A stretch of DNA of 64,000 nt, from assembly GCF_024166365.1 (NCBI RefSeq), contig NC_064822.1:105396823-105460822 (forward strand), in the 5' to 3' direction. A program made the position numbers and the translations under genes. The notes below the pieces were generated by a model. It saw nothing but the letters and a program-made list of their open reading frames with translations. It had not been told where the DNA came from and did no database searches. Positions 1 through 9,965 of this stretch are shown here, piece after piece; the stretch's first letter is position 1; each line of letters begins with the position of its first letter. The DNA is from Elephas maximus indicus (Eukaryota > Chordata > Mammalia > Proboscidea > Elephantidae).

Positions 1-14
1 CCCCCGCGGCCACC

Positions 15-377
15 ATGAAGAAGGAGGTGTGCTCCGTGGCCTTCGCCAAGGCCGTGTTCGCCGAGTTCCTGGCCACCCTCATCTTCGTCTTCTTTGGCCT
101 CGGCTCAGCCCTCAAGTGGCCGTCGGCGCTGCCCTCCATCCTGCAGATCTCGCTGGCGTTTGGTCTGGCCATAGGCACCCTGGCCCAGTCCCTGGGGCCC
201 GTGAGTGGAGGCCACATCAATCCTGCCATTACCCTCGCCCTCTTGGTGGGCAACCAGATCTCGCTGCTCCGTGCTGCCTTCTACGTGGTGGCCCAGCTGG
301 TGGGCGCTATTGCCGGGGCGGGCATCCTCTACGGGCTGGCACCACTCAATGCCCGGGGCAACCTGGCCGTCAACGCT
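15..377 (+). CDS. AQP5: AQP5 exon 1 (residues 1-121)
   Basis: Encodes the N-terminus, transmembrane helices 1-3 and the first NPA half-helix. The exon ends with the codon for Ala121 and is followed by the donor GTGAGT. GC-rich. Confidence 0.97.
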
Positions 378-3300
378 GTGAGTGCCCACATGGCTGGGGG
401 TGGGAGTCAGGACCCTGGTGGTGGGCTTTGGGCCAGGCCGAAAGAATGGGTGCGGTAGAGGGGACCAGTACACATCTGTGCTAAACCAAACCCACTGCCT
501 TTGAGTGGATTCCAACTCAGCGACCCTATAGGACCCATGGGGTTTCCAAGGAGCCGCTGGTGGATTGGAACTGCCCACCTTTTGGTTAGCAACCGAGCTC
601 TTAACCACTGCACCACCAGGGCTCCAAGCCCATGCTAGGAAGGCCTAAGATCAGAAAAATGAATCTACAGGTCTGTGTGTCCCCCACTCAGTCTCCCTGG
701 TCCATGTCCACACCCCTTTCCCTCATGCGGCCCCATCCTGGCCTCTCTCCTAGTGCCTACTGCCCCCTCCTTTCCTGACTTTACTTCTGTCTCACTGCTG
801 ATTTCTACCTTCCTGTGGTCCCCTTACATCTCCTCTCCGCTCTTCAGTGAGTGGAGTAATGGAACCACCAGGGAGAAGTGGGTTGTAAACCTGGGTTCGG
901 GTGACCTTGGCTTCTCTGTGCTTCGTTTTTCTCAGCCATCCCATGTTGTCGTTGTTGGCTACAGTGAAGTCAATTCTGACTCATAGCAACCCCATGTGAC
1001 AGAATAGAACAGCCCCATAAGGTTTTCTAGGTTGTAATCTTCGTAGGAGCAGATTGCCAGGTCTTTCTCCCTTGGAGCTTCTGGGTGGGTTCAACCGCCA
1101 CTGTTTCGGTTAGCAACCGAGAGCTTAGCTGTTTGCACCAGATGGTCACACCTACCACAGCAGATGTCAAGGAGGTTACATTTAGAACACACGGATGTGA
1201 ACACCCTAACATGGTGCCAATGCCTGGGGTCTCTGTTGAATATTGGTTCCTTGCCTCCTATCCTTGCCCTGCTCCCTGCTGCCTCCCTCCTCCCAATGCC
1301 CCAGATTCAGCCCCCACATCCCATGCAAACTGGGTTCATTAATCAAACACAGAGGAGGATTTTCTCAGCCATTGTCAAGCCGTGAGTCAGCCGCATCAGA
1401 GAGACAGGTTTGAGGTTGGCACCAGCAGCTGGTCAGGCATGGCAGGAGGCCTGGGTGGGGGTGCAGAAGGCAAACTGGGCAGCTGCCCACAGGAGGAAGA
1501 GTGAAATGCCAGATTATGGAGGTTGGGGGTTGGGTAGAACTGTTGACTGGACTGTGTCCAGGCAGAGTTCCCCCTCATACTCTGCTCTTTGGCCACAGGA
1601 CCTAGCTTCAAGCTTTGTGCAAACTGTAAAAGTACGACGTCATGTCTTCTGCAAATGGCTACCCTGAGGTGACATGTATGGGGCTTGGTTGTGCTGAAGG
1701 TGTGGGGTTCAGGAGTTCCAAATTCCAGGTGTTTGGGCCCTAGGTCTCCTTAGGGGCCAAACTCTTCACCGAGCCCCTGGCCACAGAGCCTGAAGAAGGC
1801 AGGGTGCTGTGGGGTCCTAACTCACCCTCCCTGTGCAGCTCAACAACAACACGTCGCCAGGCCAGGCCGTGGTGGTGGAGATGATTCTGACCTTCCAGCT
1901 GGCACTCTGCGTCTTCGCCTCCACTGACTCCCGCCGCACCAGCCCTGTGGGGTCCCCGGCCCTGTCCATTGGCCTGTCCGTCACACTGGGCCACCTCGTG
2001 GGGGTGAGCAGTGTTGCCACCTCAGCTGCGGTTGGGGGGAGCCACTCAGGACAAATAAAGAGGACCCTTGGGCCAATGAGCACAGCAGACTTTGAGGCCT
2101 AGATTTGGGCCCACTGGACCCTGGCCCTGGTGGTCCAGGCTTGATCACACAAAAAATGTTCCTTAGCTTAGGAGAGATAGAGTGAGTGGGATGGGGTGGG
2201 ACTGGGGACAGGGAGTCAAGCCCAAGCTCAGGACAGAAGAGAGGAGCAGTTGGGGTGGAGTCCATGGTCAACAGGGTAGCTGGGATCCCTGGAGGAAGTG
2301 GTCGCCAGCTTAAGAAACTGGGGACTTGGGTCAGGCTGAGCACTGAGCTGCTGTGTGACCTTGGGAGAGTCCTGAGCCTGTGTGAGTGGATAAGGACCTT
2401 GCCCGCCTCACTACCTCCCTTTTTCTATCCAGATCTACTTCACCGGCTGCTCCATGAACCCAGCCCGCTCCTTCGGACCCGCAGTAGTCATGGACCGGTT
2501 TACCCCTGTGCACTGGGTGAGCCTGGGCCCTCTCCCAGCTCCCTGTGATGAGGGTCCATGGCAGCTGAGACCTAACTGGGCTTTCTGGATGCTGTGGGCC
2601 CAGAGCTTGGGGCTGGGGCCCAGGAATTGGTGGTTGGAGAGAGAAGGGGACACAGGAGGGGATAGCATGTGGCCAGAATAAGGGCAGGGGTGGGGTTATG
2701 TGGCCTGAGCCCCTGCAGACAGGGACCTTGTAGGAGAGCTCTGTGTGTCTAAGCCTCTGGGGAAGGGAGTTTGTACCTGTGTCAGCCTCCTCTGAGGATT
2801 CTGTTTGTCCCTCTGGGGTCTGTATATCTGTTGTCCCTGGTGCTTTGTTTATCTGTCCCTGTTGAGGGAGTTCAGAGAGTCTTCCTGTGTGTCTGCCCCT
2901 CTGGACAATCTGTCACCTCCTTTGAGAGCTTATGTTCTCCCTCTCCAAAGTCTGCGTCTGTTCTTCTGTCTCTGAGGATCTGAAGGTCTCTGAAGGTTCA
3001 TTTGTCTCTCTTTGGGGGTATGATTGGAAAGGACCTGTCCCTCTGGGGATCTGTCTGTCTGCCTACCCTGGATTCCTATCCCTCTGTGGTCCATGTCTTT
3101 GTCATTGGGGATGGAGAGGAGGGTCAGCGTATCTGTCCCTGAGGTGGGAGGAGGTCTTTCCCCCTGGAGATCTAGAAGTCTATCTCCTTTGAGGATTCCT
3201 GGGTGGGTCCTCTGGTCTCTGAGGCCTGGCACCCAGCCCCCTGACTCTGGCCTTGTCTCCACCAGGTATTCTGGGTGGGGCCCATCGTGGGGGCTGTTGT

Positions 3301-3451
3301 GGCTGCCATCTTCTACTTCTACCTGCTCTTCCCCAACTCCCTGAGCCTCAGCGAGCGTGTGGCAGTGCTCAAGGGCACGTATCAGCCGGAGGAGGACTGG
3401 GAGGTGCATCGGGAGGAACGGAAGAAGAGCATGGAGCTGACCGCCCACTGA
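15..3451 (+). CDS. AQP5: Aquaporin-5, complete coding region in four exons
   Basis: Water channel of the apical membrane of salivary, lacrimal and sweat glands and alveolar type I cells (family knowledge). Joined exons 15-377, 1839-2003, 2433-2516 and 3266-3451 give 265 codons, the same length as human AQP5. All introns are GT-AG and phase 0. Visible signatures: first pore motif HINPA at residues 67-71, His173, Cys182 (mercury-sensitive site), second motif MNPAR at 184-188, and the RRTS kinase site ending at Ser156. The C-terminus has the family pattern [11 protein letters not shown] followed by a charged tail. The start ATG lies in a strong GCCACC Kozak context. AQP6 lies about 8.6 kb downstream in the same orientation. 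The promoter is outside the window. I see no frameshift or missing residue. Confidence 0.98.
482..625 (-). repeat. Afrotherian tRNA-derived SINE
   Basis: On the minus strand it reads GGAGCCCTGGTGGTGCAGTG, then the tRNA-like core, the TTGGAAACCCCATGGG block and a tail close to CGCTGAGTTGGAATCCACTC. This is the short subtype, lacking the AGATGTGGCAGTCTGC segment. Confidence 0.9.
942..1145 (-). repeat. Afrotherian SINE, diverged copy
   Basis: Same family as the copy at 482-625, but longer (contains the AGATTGCCAGGTCTTTCTCC-type segment) and more mutated. Confidence 0.8.
1839..2003 (+). CDS. AQP5: AQP5 exon 2 (residues 122-176)
   Basis: Acceptor CTGTGCAG precedes the codons LNNNTS, an extracellular loop with an N-glycosylation-type sequon (NNT). 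Covers helices 4 and 5, including His173 of the selectivity filter. Donor GTGAGC. Confidence 0.97.
2004..2432 (+). other. AQP5: AQP5 intron 2
   Basis: Short intron. Sequence at about 2310-2400 resembles MIR (GCTGTGTGACCTTGGGAGAGTC). Nothing else seen. Confidence 0.75.
2433..2516 (+). CDS. AQP5: AQP5 exon 3 (residues 177-204)
   Basis: Acceptor TATCCAG. Encodes [17 protein letters not shown], the second NPA half-helix with the pore arginine Arg188. Donor GTGAGC. Confidence 0.97.
2517..3265 (+). other. AQP5: AQP5 intron 3
   Basis: Contains the pyrimidine-rich degenerate tandem array described separately at about 2785-3215. No gene seen. Confidence 0.8.
2785..3215 (+). repeat. Degenerate minisatellite-like array in AQP5 intron 3
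   Basis: Variants of TGTCCCTCTGGGGATCTGT recur roughly every 30-45 bases across about 430 bp (for example near 2808, 2895, 2965, 3045 and 3135). The units are strongly diverged. Confidence 0.55.
3266..3451 (+). CDS. AQP5: AQP5 exon 4 (residues 205-265 and stop)
   Basis: Acceptor CCACCAG. Encodes helix 6 ([13 protein letters not shown]...) and the cytosolic tail ending ELTAH, then TGA at 3449-3451. Confidence 0.97.
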   Translation, partial: VFWVGPIVGAVVAAIFYFYLLFPNSLSLSERVAVLKGTYQPEEDWEVHREERKKSMELTAH

Positions 3452-3990
3452 CCAGTATCAGGCAGGGGCCAGCCCCTCAGCCCCTGAACCACAGGGGAAA
3501 AAAGAAAAACATATGACAACAAAGCTTCCTTCCCCTATAGCCGGGTCCTTTTGGCTGGGGAAGAGGTGCTGGCTCCTCAGGCTGCACAGCTAGAGCTGGG
3601 AGCAGGAACCCATGACAGGCTCCTGGGGTTGGGGTGAGGGGTTGGAGCCTGGTGGAGAGGGGTCTCTCTGGGACAGAACAAACTGCTGCTGTGAGGTCAG
3701 GCCTCAGAGATTGTGAATGCGGCAGGAAGCTCCCAGGCTGCCCCAGGGCCAGGCCAGGAAGGGGTGGCCTATGGTCTGCTCTCTCCACCCTCCCAGCTCC
3801 TCCTCAAGAGCCTGAGGGATCGCAGCCCTTGTGACAGCAGAGGCAGGTGGACCCTCCCCTAGAGCTCCTGAGGAGGAACACAGACTGGTTCATTGAATGA
3901 TGCCTTATTTATTTCTGGTCAAAGACGGGTGGGGCAGGGCTGCTGGTGTTTGAGGTGCGGGCTTCTCAATAAATCACTGATACTCACGTG
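3452..3990 (+). other. AQP5: AQP5 3' untranslated region
   Basis: Non-coding sequence between the AQP5 stop codon and the first strong AATAAA. The exact cleavage site cannot be seen. Contains no recognisable repeat. Confidence 0.7.
3968..3973 (+). promoter_or_regulatory. AQP5: AQP5 polyadenylation signal AATAAA
   Basis: First canonical AATAAA after the stop codon, about 520 nt downstream. Confidence 0.75.
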
Positions 3991-5149
3991 CTACCTTCGT
4001 CTCGCCTCAGAAGCTTCTTGAGATACCCCGCTCATCACCTCTCCTCTTCATCTTCTCATGCCTCCCCCCAGTCTCCACAGGGCACAAGGGAACCCCAGGA
4101 CAAGTTCTCTGTGGGAAGACTGAGAAGCTGAGGCCAGGGGAGGCCTAGAAAGTCAGAGGGATGGGGAGAGAGAAAGAGGAGGGGTCAGTGGAAGCAGAGA
4201 AGGAGGGGTCCTCGCCTGCGTCACTCACCACTCACCCCTCCCACTTCAGCTATGTCAAGTCTCTGCCACTTGAGGGCCTGGCACCAGCACCAGGGTGTGC
4301 CAGGCAGGGTGAAGAAGTGGGCCAGCCGGCAGCCCCTTGAGATGCCAAGAGGGTGACCAGCTAGGTTCTGTCATTGAGGAGGAGGCACCACCCTGGACTC
4401 TTTCCTCTGCACCTTGACATCACAGAAGGTGCCATTTTGGAAGCCTGTGCTCAGAGGGAGAAACTCTGCATGTGCACACACACACACACACCTATAGAAG
4501 CCACACCAGGCCCAGCTCTTTTCTGAGTCCCTTCTTTCCTGCCTCTGTCCATCAGTGTTGCCACTGTCTCCCTTCTGAGCCCATAGCTCTGTCCTTCCCT
4601 TCTCCTTGTTCCATTGCTACTGACAGTCCTTAGACAACCTCCTTAAACTCTCTGAGCCTCCATCTCTAGATCTGTAAAACGGGGGTTTAAATCTTTCCCT
4701 CACCAAAAAAACAAAAAGATTCCTTCACAGTTGTTTTGGCGATCAGAAGAGAGAATTATAGCGCCTGAGACAGGTTAGCTCCCCATGGATGAAAGGGTGG
4801 GAGTCTAAGACTCAACAACACAGAATAGTTTTACCTACTTCATGGGTTGTGAGGGTAAAATGAAATACTGGATGCAAATAAAATGCTTGTGCAATCAGGG
4901 GCAGGCAGCTCAGAGCAAGTACTTAATAGGCTAGTGTGAAAAGAAACCAGCACATACACACACCTCATCTGGGACCTCAGCCACACTCCTTCCCTGTTCT
5001 GAGCCTCTTCGAACCTCTGCCCCATATTGCCTCCCCCTCTGGTCTTTGATTTTGCCTCAGAAAAGCAGGGGCCAGTAGGGCCAGGAGCTGGACTGGGTGA
5101 GAGAAGCTGTAGACCCTGATTAGTGAGGGTCAGTCCCAGGGCCTAGGAG
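3991..5149. other. Intergenic, AQP5 to AQP6, no gene
   Basis: Contains a short CA run near 4467-4490 and a MIR-like fragment near 4600-4700. No coding exon or recognisable RNA gene. Confidence 0.7.
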
Positions 5150-5705
5150 TATCATCTAGTCGATTCCAATTCATGGCAGCCCCATGTGTGTTCTGCTCCA
5201 TAGGGTTTTCAATGTCTGATATTTTTTGGAAGTATATTGCCAACCCTCTCTTCCCGGGTGCCTCTGGGTGGATGCAGAGGTGGATTATCCAATAAGCAAG
5301 GTAAGCATAGGCTTACCTGTGCTTACTTACTAATCTGTAGTGAACAATTTCCCACATCTTGGATGTGGTGAAACCCATGTGAAATTGTTCACTATAGATT
5401 AGTAAGCAAGAATAAGTAAACCCCTGTTGGCCTTGCTTACTGGGTCATCCACCCTTGTCAGGGATTGTAAATTTGAAGAGAGGCTTTGATTCTATAGGAA
5501 GGTACTGTGGGGTTGGGAGAGAGAGAGAATCCAGCCATACCTAAAATCATAATTTTTGATACAGTTGAATATATGTGAAATTGTTCACTACAGATGATCT
5601 GGTAAGCATCATGCTTACCTTGCTTACTGGATAATCCACCTCTGGGACTTGAACCTCCAGCTTTCCATTAGCAGCTGAGCCATTTCCACCACCCAGGGAT
5701 TCCAA
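5150..5705 (-). repeat. Afrotherian SINE split by a later insertion
   Basis: The minus-strand SINE tail lies at 5150-5274 (ATTCCAATTCATGGCAGCCC onward). Its head (GGGACTTGAACCTCCAG to CCCAGGGATTCC) resumes at 5645-5705. The intervening 370 bp is the palindromic element listed next. Confidence 0.75.
5275..5644. mobile_element. Palindromic non-autonomous DNA transposon, hAT-like ends
   Basis: The left end CAGAGGTGGATTATCC is matched by its exact reverse complement at the right end. The terminal repeat continues imperfectly through AAGCAAGGTAAGCAT. A further inverted copy of the end lies inside at about 5370-5455, so most of 5275-5455 is itself a hairpin. CAG...CTG ends suggest the hAT superfamily, but I could not identify a clean 8-bp target duplication and the family name is unknown to me. 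Confidence 0.6.
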
Positions 5706-5778
5706 AAGACTTTGTTGTAGGCATCTGTATATGGGAGCTACAACCGTTCCTGTCCTGCCTCCTATGCTTGCTGTTTGC

Positions 5779-5930
5779 CTTTGGGTTGATTCCAACTTAC
5801 AGTGGCCCTATATGCCAAGTAGAATCGCCCCCATAGGGTTTTGTAGGCTGTAATCTTTATGGGAGCAAATCTCATGCAGAGCAGCTGGGCTGGAAGCGCC
5901 AGCACTAAGCCATCGCCCCACCACGGCTCC
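5779..5930 (-). repeat. Afrotherian SINE, diverged copy
   Basis: Minus-strand copy ending GGAGCCGTGGTGGGGCGATG at its head. It lies just downstream of the split SINE. Confidence 0.8.
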
Positions 5931-6079
5931 TACCCCAGTAGGCATAAAAAAAAAAAAAAAATTAACACCAAATAATAGAGTGTGCGTGAGAACCACAGGG
6001 CCCCAGAAACAGAGCTGCTCTACCCCTCTCTCCCTCGCTCCTCCAGGGCTGAAGAGGCTGGCTGCAACTGCCAGCTCCG

Positions 6080-6094
6080 GCCAGCAGGGGGGGA
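6080..6094 (+). promoter_or_regulatory. CTCF-like motif (weaker)
   Basis: GCCAGCAGGGGGGGA resembles the CTCF core CCASYAGRKGGCRC but lacks the usual GCGC end. Confidence 0.4.
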
Positions 6095-6559
6095 CCTCGT
6101 CCGCCGGATCTGCAGCTACTACTGCGCTCCGTCTTCCACAAGTCCTGGGTCTGGGCTCAAGTCAGATGGAGAGGTGGAGAGTGGGTAGGGGTGTAGGACA
6201 CAGGGAATCTTTCAGTCCTGGGTGCCCTGGAGCCGCCAGGAAGCCGCCTACACCCATTCTACCCCCGCCCCACTATCTCGAAGGGAGTGCAGGAGAGAGG
6301 AGAGCCCTCCCCCTCAGTCAACAGAAGACTCTGGTACAGGCAGAGCGATGACTGGGAAACTGGCCCGGCCACTTGCGTTCCTTTCTCTGACGGGCCGAGC
6401 AGTGGGCCCGGGGGGTACAGACCCTCTGGGGCATGTGGGGTACCCAGTTAAAGGGCGTTACAGGCCTTGAACTTCCTGCGGGTGAAATCTGCCCGGCCCG
6501 CGCGCAGAGTTCAACTTGGGCTTTAGGCAGACAAGTTTCGAGTGGTTAGAGATGTGTGG

Positions 6560-6574
6560 CCAGCAGGGGGCGCT
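6560..6574 (+). promoter_or_regulatory. CTCF-like motif (strong)
   Basis: CCAGCAGGGGGCGCT is an essentially perfect match to the CTCF core consensus, in plus orientation. Occupancy is not known. Confidence 0.65.
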
Positions 6575-7276
6575 GTGCCACCTTGGTGTTTGATTCTTCC
6601 ATTTTCCCATTTTCTGCTTGGATCCGTGGGTTTGCAAAGACCTGTGTGCGCGCGCGCGCACACACACACTCACATACACCCCTCAGTCAATCTGTAGAGC
6701 CCAGAAACACGCCTCTGGGAGGTAGGAGCAGCATAGTCACCTGACAGGCAGCTGTAGGCAGCCAGGTGTGGAGACTTGGCAAGAGGCCTGTGAGCATGAG
6801 TGAGCTCCAGGCTTGGCACTAGAGCCCAGGACTGGCTGGGTCTGGGAAGGTGCTGGCTGGGGCAGGCAACCCAGGGCTGGAGGATGACCTGGTCAATGCC
6901 CACCTGGCCTCAGGGGGTGAAAGACCTTGTCCCAGGCCAGGCAGGGCTCCAAGAAGCTCTGCTTCAGGCTAGCAGGGTACGGGACTGAGGCTGGACTTCA
7001 TGTTCTCAGAGCAGGAGCTGCCTCAGCAACCAGGACCCTTCCACCCAGCCAGTCCCCATAGCTGTTCACTGGAGAGGGGGAGGAGAGGGACAATCCTCAT
7101 AAACACTTTCTGACTCAGAGGCACTGTCCTATCTACCAGCAAATTCACTCCTAACAGCACCCGGGGAAGTGGAAATTATTCTCCCTTTTTACACATGGGG
7201 AAACTGAGGTCACAGAAGTTACAAAACTGGTCAGGGGTGCAGTATACATGGCAATGTTTTTGCTTGTATTGTTTTA

Positions 7277-7440
7277 TCGGAAACCCCGATGGCGTAGTGG
7301 TTAAGTGCTACGGCTGCTAACCAAGAGGTTGGCTGTTCGAATCCACCAGGCACTTCTTGGAAACTCTATGGGGCAGTTCTACTCTGTCCTATACGGTTGC
7401 TATGAGCCGGAATCGACTCGACCGGGTTTGGTTTTGGTTG
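7277..7440 (+). mobile_element. Afrotherian SINE with intact target duplication
   Basis: A full short-type SINE from GGAAACCCCGATGGCG to the GGGTTTGGTTTTGG tail. It is flanked by the 11-bp direct repeat GTATTGTTTTA at 7266-7276 and 7441-7451. Confidence 0.93.
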
Positions 7441-7451
7441 GTATTGTTTTA

Positions 7452-9717
7452 ACAAAAGCTCTCAACAGATAGGTATTACTGCTGTTTGGTACCTGTTTTA
7501 TAGTTGCAGACGTGGAGGCTAGGTAAAATGCAGAGACTGGTACAAAAGTAAACATCTATATAGGAGTCCTGCCTTGGTCACTGAGCACAAGGCAGTGTCT
7601 GTCCACCAACCCCTGTACTGAGAGGAGGGGGAGGGAGGTGCTCTTCAGTTACCCTGGGACAGCCTGAGGCAGGGAACCTACTGTACAAGGGAGGATTTGC
7701 CCCCGCACTGCCCACACGGCCACATTCCTTCGTTCATTGAGCATTTATGGAATGCCCCCACTATGCTGGGCAAGGTGGAAGTCTGTACTGCAGCAGTGGG
7801 GCCAGTGAGGAGGCCGAGGCCAGAACTACCCTCCAACTTTGCTCAAACCCAGCTCCTCTATGAAGCCTGCCCTGATTTTGCTGGAGAAGGAGATCGGGGC
7901 AGCTTTCAGAGAACTGGACTTTTGTAAAGTCTTGAAAGAGAGACAAAGGCACTCCAAACTCCAAGTACCTAGGGCTCTGAAGCTCATTTTGAGGAATTAA
8001 AAATATTTGGCCTGGCAGGAGTAAGGATAGGCAGGGTGGGCAGGGAGAGGGAGCCGTCCTTGTTAGACATGGATATTCCCACTTGATCCTGAGGCAATGG
8101 GGAGCCGTTGAAGGAATTTGAGCAGAATAATGAAAAGATCAGCTTTGCATTTTAGAAGAATCATCTTGGCAGTGGAGGAGAGTGGTGTGGAGGAGCATGA
8201 ATGCAGCCTAAGAGCCCAGAGAGGAGGCTGATGCAGAAATCCTGAGAGAGATGGTAAGGGCTGGACTAGGCCAGGAGAAGAGGTGTCAGACATGAGAAAG
8301 CAATGTCAGGTACCTGGGCACCCACTGGGTGTGGGCAGAGGGAGAGGGGGGTATCTGAATGACTCCCAGGTTTTGGTCTGGACTCCTGGGTGCATGGTGG
8401 AGTCACTCAGTGGGAGAAGGAGAAGGAGGGCCGGCTGGAGGGTGAAGGGTCCAATGTGAGCAGCGTGTGGGTCTGGAATTCAGGAGAGAGGTCTGAGCTG
8501 GAGACAGTCATGTGCATCGACAGCCTGTGGAGGCCACAAACACGAATGAGGCTGCCCGGCCATCTCACGGGAAGTGAGAAGAGCACTGGGCCAGAAGGGA
8601 CAACACCAATCTTTGAGAGTGAATAGGAGAGGAGCCAAAAAAGGAGACTGAGAAGAAGTCCTCAGAGGTAGGAGGAGAGCCAGGAAATGATGGTGTCTCA
8701 TAAGCCAGGAAAGGAGAGGCCTTTAGGAGGAGGAAGTGGTCAACAGTGCCACAGGCCGCAGCGGGCCAAGGGAGGTGAGGGCTTAAGAGAGGGTCACAGT
8801 GACCTTTGCCAGAGCAGTTCCATTGACCGGCAGTGGGGGGAAGCCTTGGTCCTTATGAGTCCAAACCCATGATTTTTCCACTACTCTGTGATTACTTGGG
8901 CACAAGGAGCCAGGAGGGAGAGAGAAGTAAAAACTAGGGCTGAGACTGGGAATGGCCAAGAGAGGGCTCCGGGAGCTCCAAGGGAGCCAAGAGCATGAGA
9001 GAGGACTTACTTTGGACACAGGAGAAGGGCTGCCTTTTCTTCAAGGCCAGAGGGCAGTAGGTGAGGGCATGAGCAGCTGTTGGGGGAGGTTTGTGGCTGG
9101 GGAGGCAGGATGGGAAGAAGTCTTGCCTGATGGCTTGGCTTTCTTGGTGGGATAAGAGGCAAGCTCGTCTGCTGAGGGAAAAGCCAGGACGGGTGGGGTA
9201 CTTGAAGAGAGAGGGGAAGGTTTGAAGTAGGCCTTAGAAGAATGGAAGAGAGCCCACGGTGGAGTGTGTATGGATTGCTGAGCAGAGCTGAGGCCCCTGC
9301 TGAGGCCAGTCATGGTGGCAGTCTGCACGGCTGTGTGGTTTCCCCCAGCAGTGCTCAACAGTGCAGACCAGTCAGGGGTGAAAGGGTGAGGAGGAGGAAC
9401 ATGAGCAAGAACAGGGAGCTAGGACAGTGGGGGTACCAGCAAGAGGGTGCTAGAGGTGAGATGCCAGGGGATCTGACTAGAGAGGGTGGGGCAAAGCCAG
9501 GACAGCTGGAAGAACAGAAGGGATGGGAGAGGGGTTTTCCTGAGATTGAGACAGGGCAGGGAGGATAGACAGAGCCTGTGGTCAGAATTGGGATGTTTCA
9601 TTTGAAGATTTCAGAGGACTCAGTGGGAGCAGGTTATGAGAGCCACCAGCTGAAATGAAATGACCTGACTCCAGGAGACCAAGAAGCTTTCATTCATTCA
9701 TTTATTCAACAAATACT
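7452..9717. other. Intergenic, no gene
   Basis: Purine-rich sequence. About 8050-8400 resembles an ancient mammalian repeat (GAGCAGAATAATGAAAAGATC...), a relative of which recurs near 10380-10640 and 31380-31730. I could not name the family. No splice-supported exon seen. Confidence 0.6.
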
Positions 9718-9728
9718 TATTGAGCACT

Positions 9729-9954
9729 TTGTTGTTTTTAGTTGCCATCACGTCAATCCCAATTCATGGCGACCCCAGGTATGGTGACCCCGTGTGTTGC
9801 AGAGTAGAACTGTGTTCCATAGGGTTTTCAAGGCTGTGACCTTTAGGAAGCAGATTGCCAGGCCTATCCCCTGAGGTGCCTCTGGGTGGGATTGAACTAC
9901 CAACCTTTCAGCTAATAGTCAAGATCTTAACTGTTTGTGCTACCCAGGGACTCC
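9729..9954 (-). mobile_element. Afrotherian SINE, long subtype, inserted in an older repeat
   Basis: Minus-strand SINE from TTGTTGTTTTTAGTTGCCATC to CCCAGGGACTCC. It is flanked by near-identical TATTGAGCACT and TAATGAGCACT, interrupting a MIR/L2-like sequence (TTTATTCAACAAATACTTAT / GAGCACTACTATGG). Confidence 0.85.
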
Positions 9955-9965
9955 TAATGAGCACT

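Larger units (their letters stand above)
378..1838 (+). other. AQP5: AQP5 intron 1
   Basis: Holds a minus-strand SINE at 482-625 and a second, older one at 942-1145 sitting in a MIR-like remnant. The rest is unique, moderately GC-rich sequence in which I see no gene. Confidence 0.85.
5931..7265. other. Intergenic, GC-rich patch with CTCF-like motifs
   Basis: Contains a poly(A) run near 5946, a GC-rich stretch 5990-6560 with two CTCF-like motifs, a GC/CA alternating run at 6648-6680 and a MIR-like fragment at about 7090-7240. No coding exon seen. Confidence 0.7.

Noticed and set aside
2930-3448. 172-codon minus-strand open frame across AQP5 exon 4
   Set aside because: Antisense shadow of the AQP5 exon and the intronic pyrimidine array. 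No splice or family support.
6556-6744. 62-codon frame over the CTCF-like motif
   Set aside because: Its end is encoded by a GC/CA dinucleotide run. No coding evidence.
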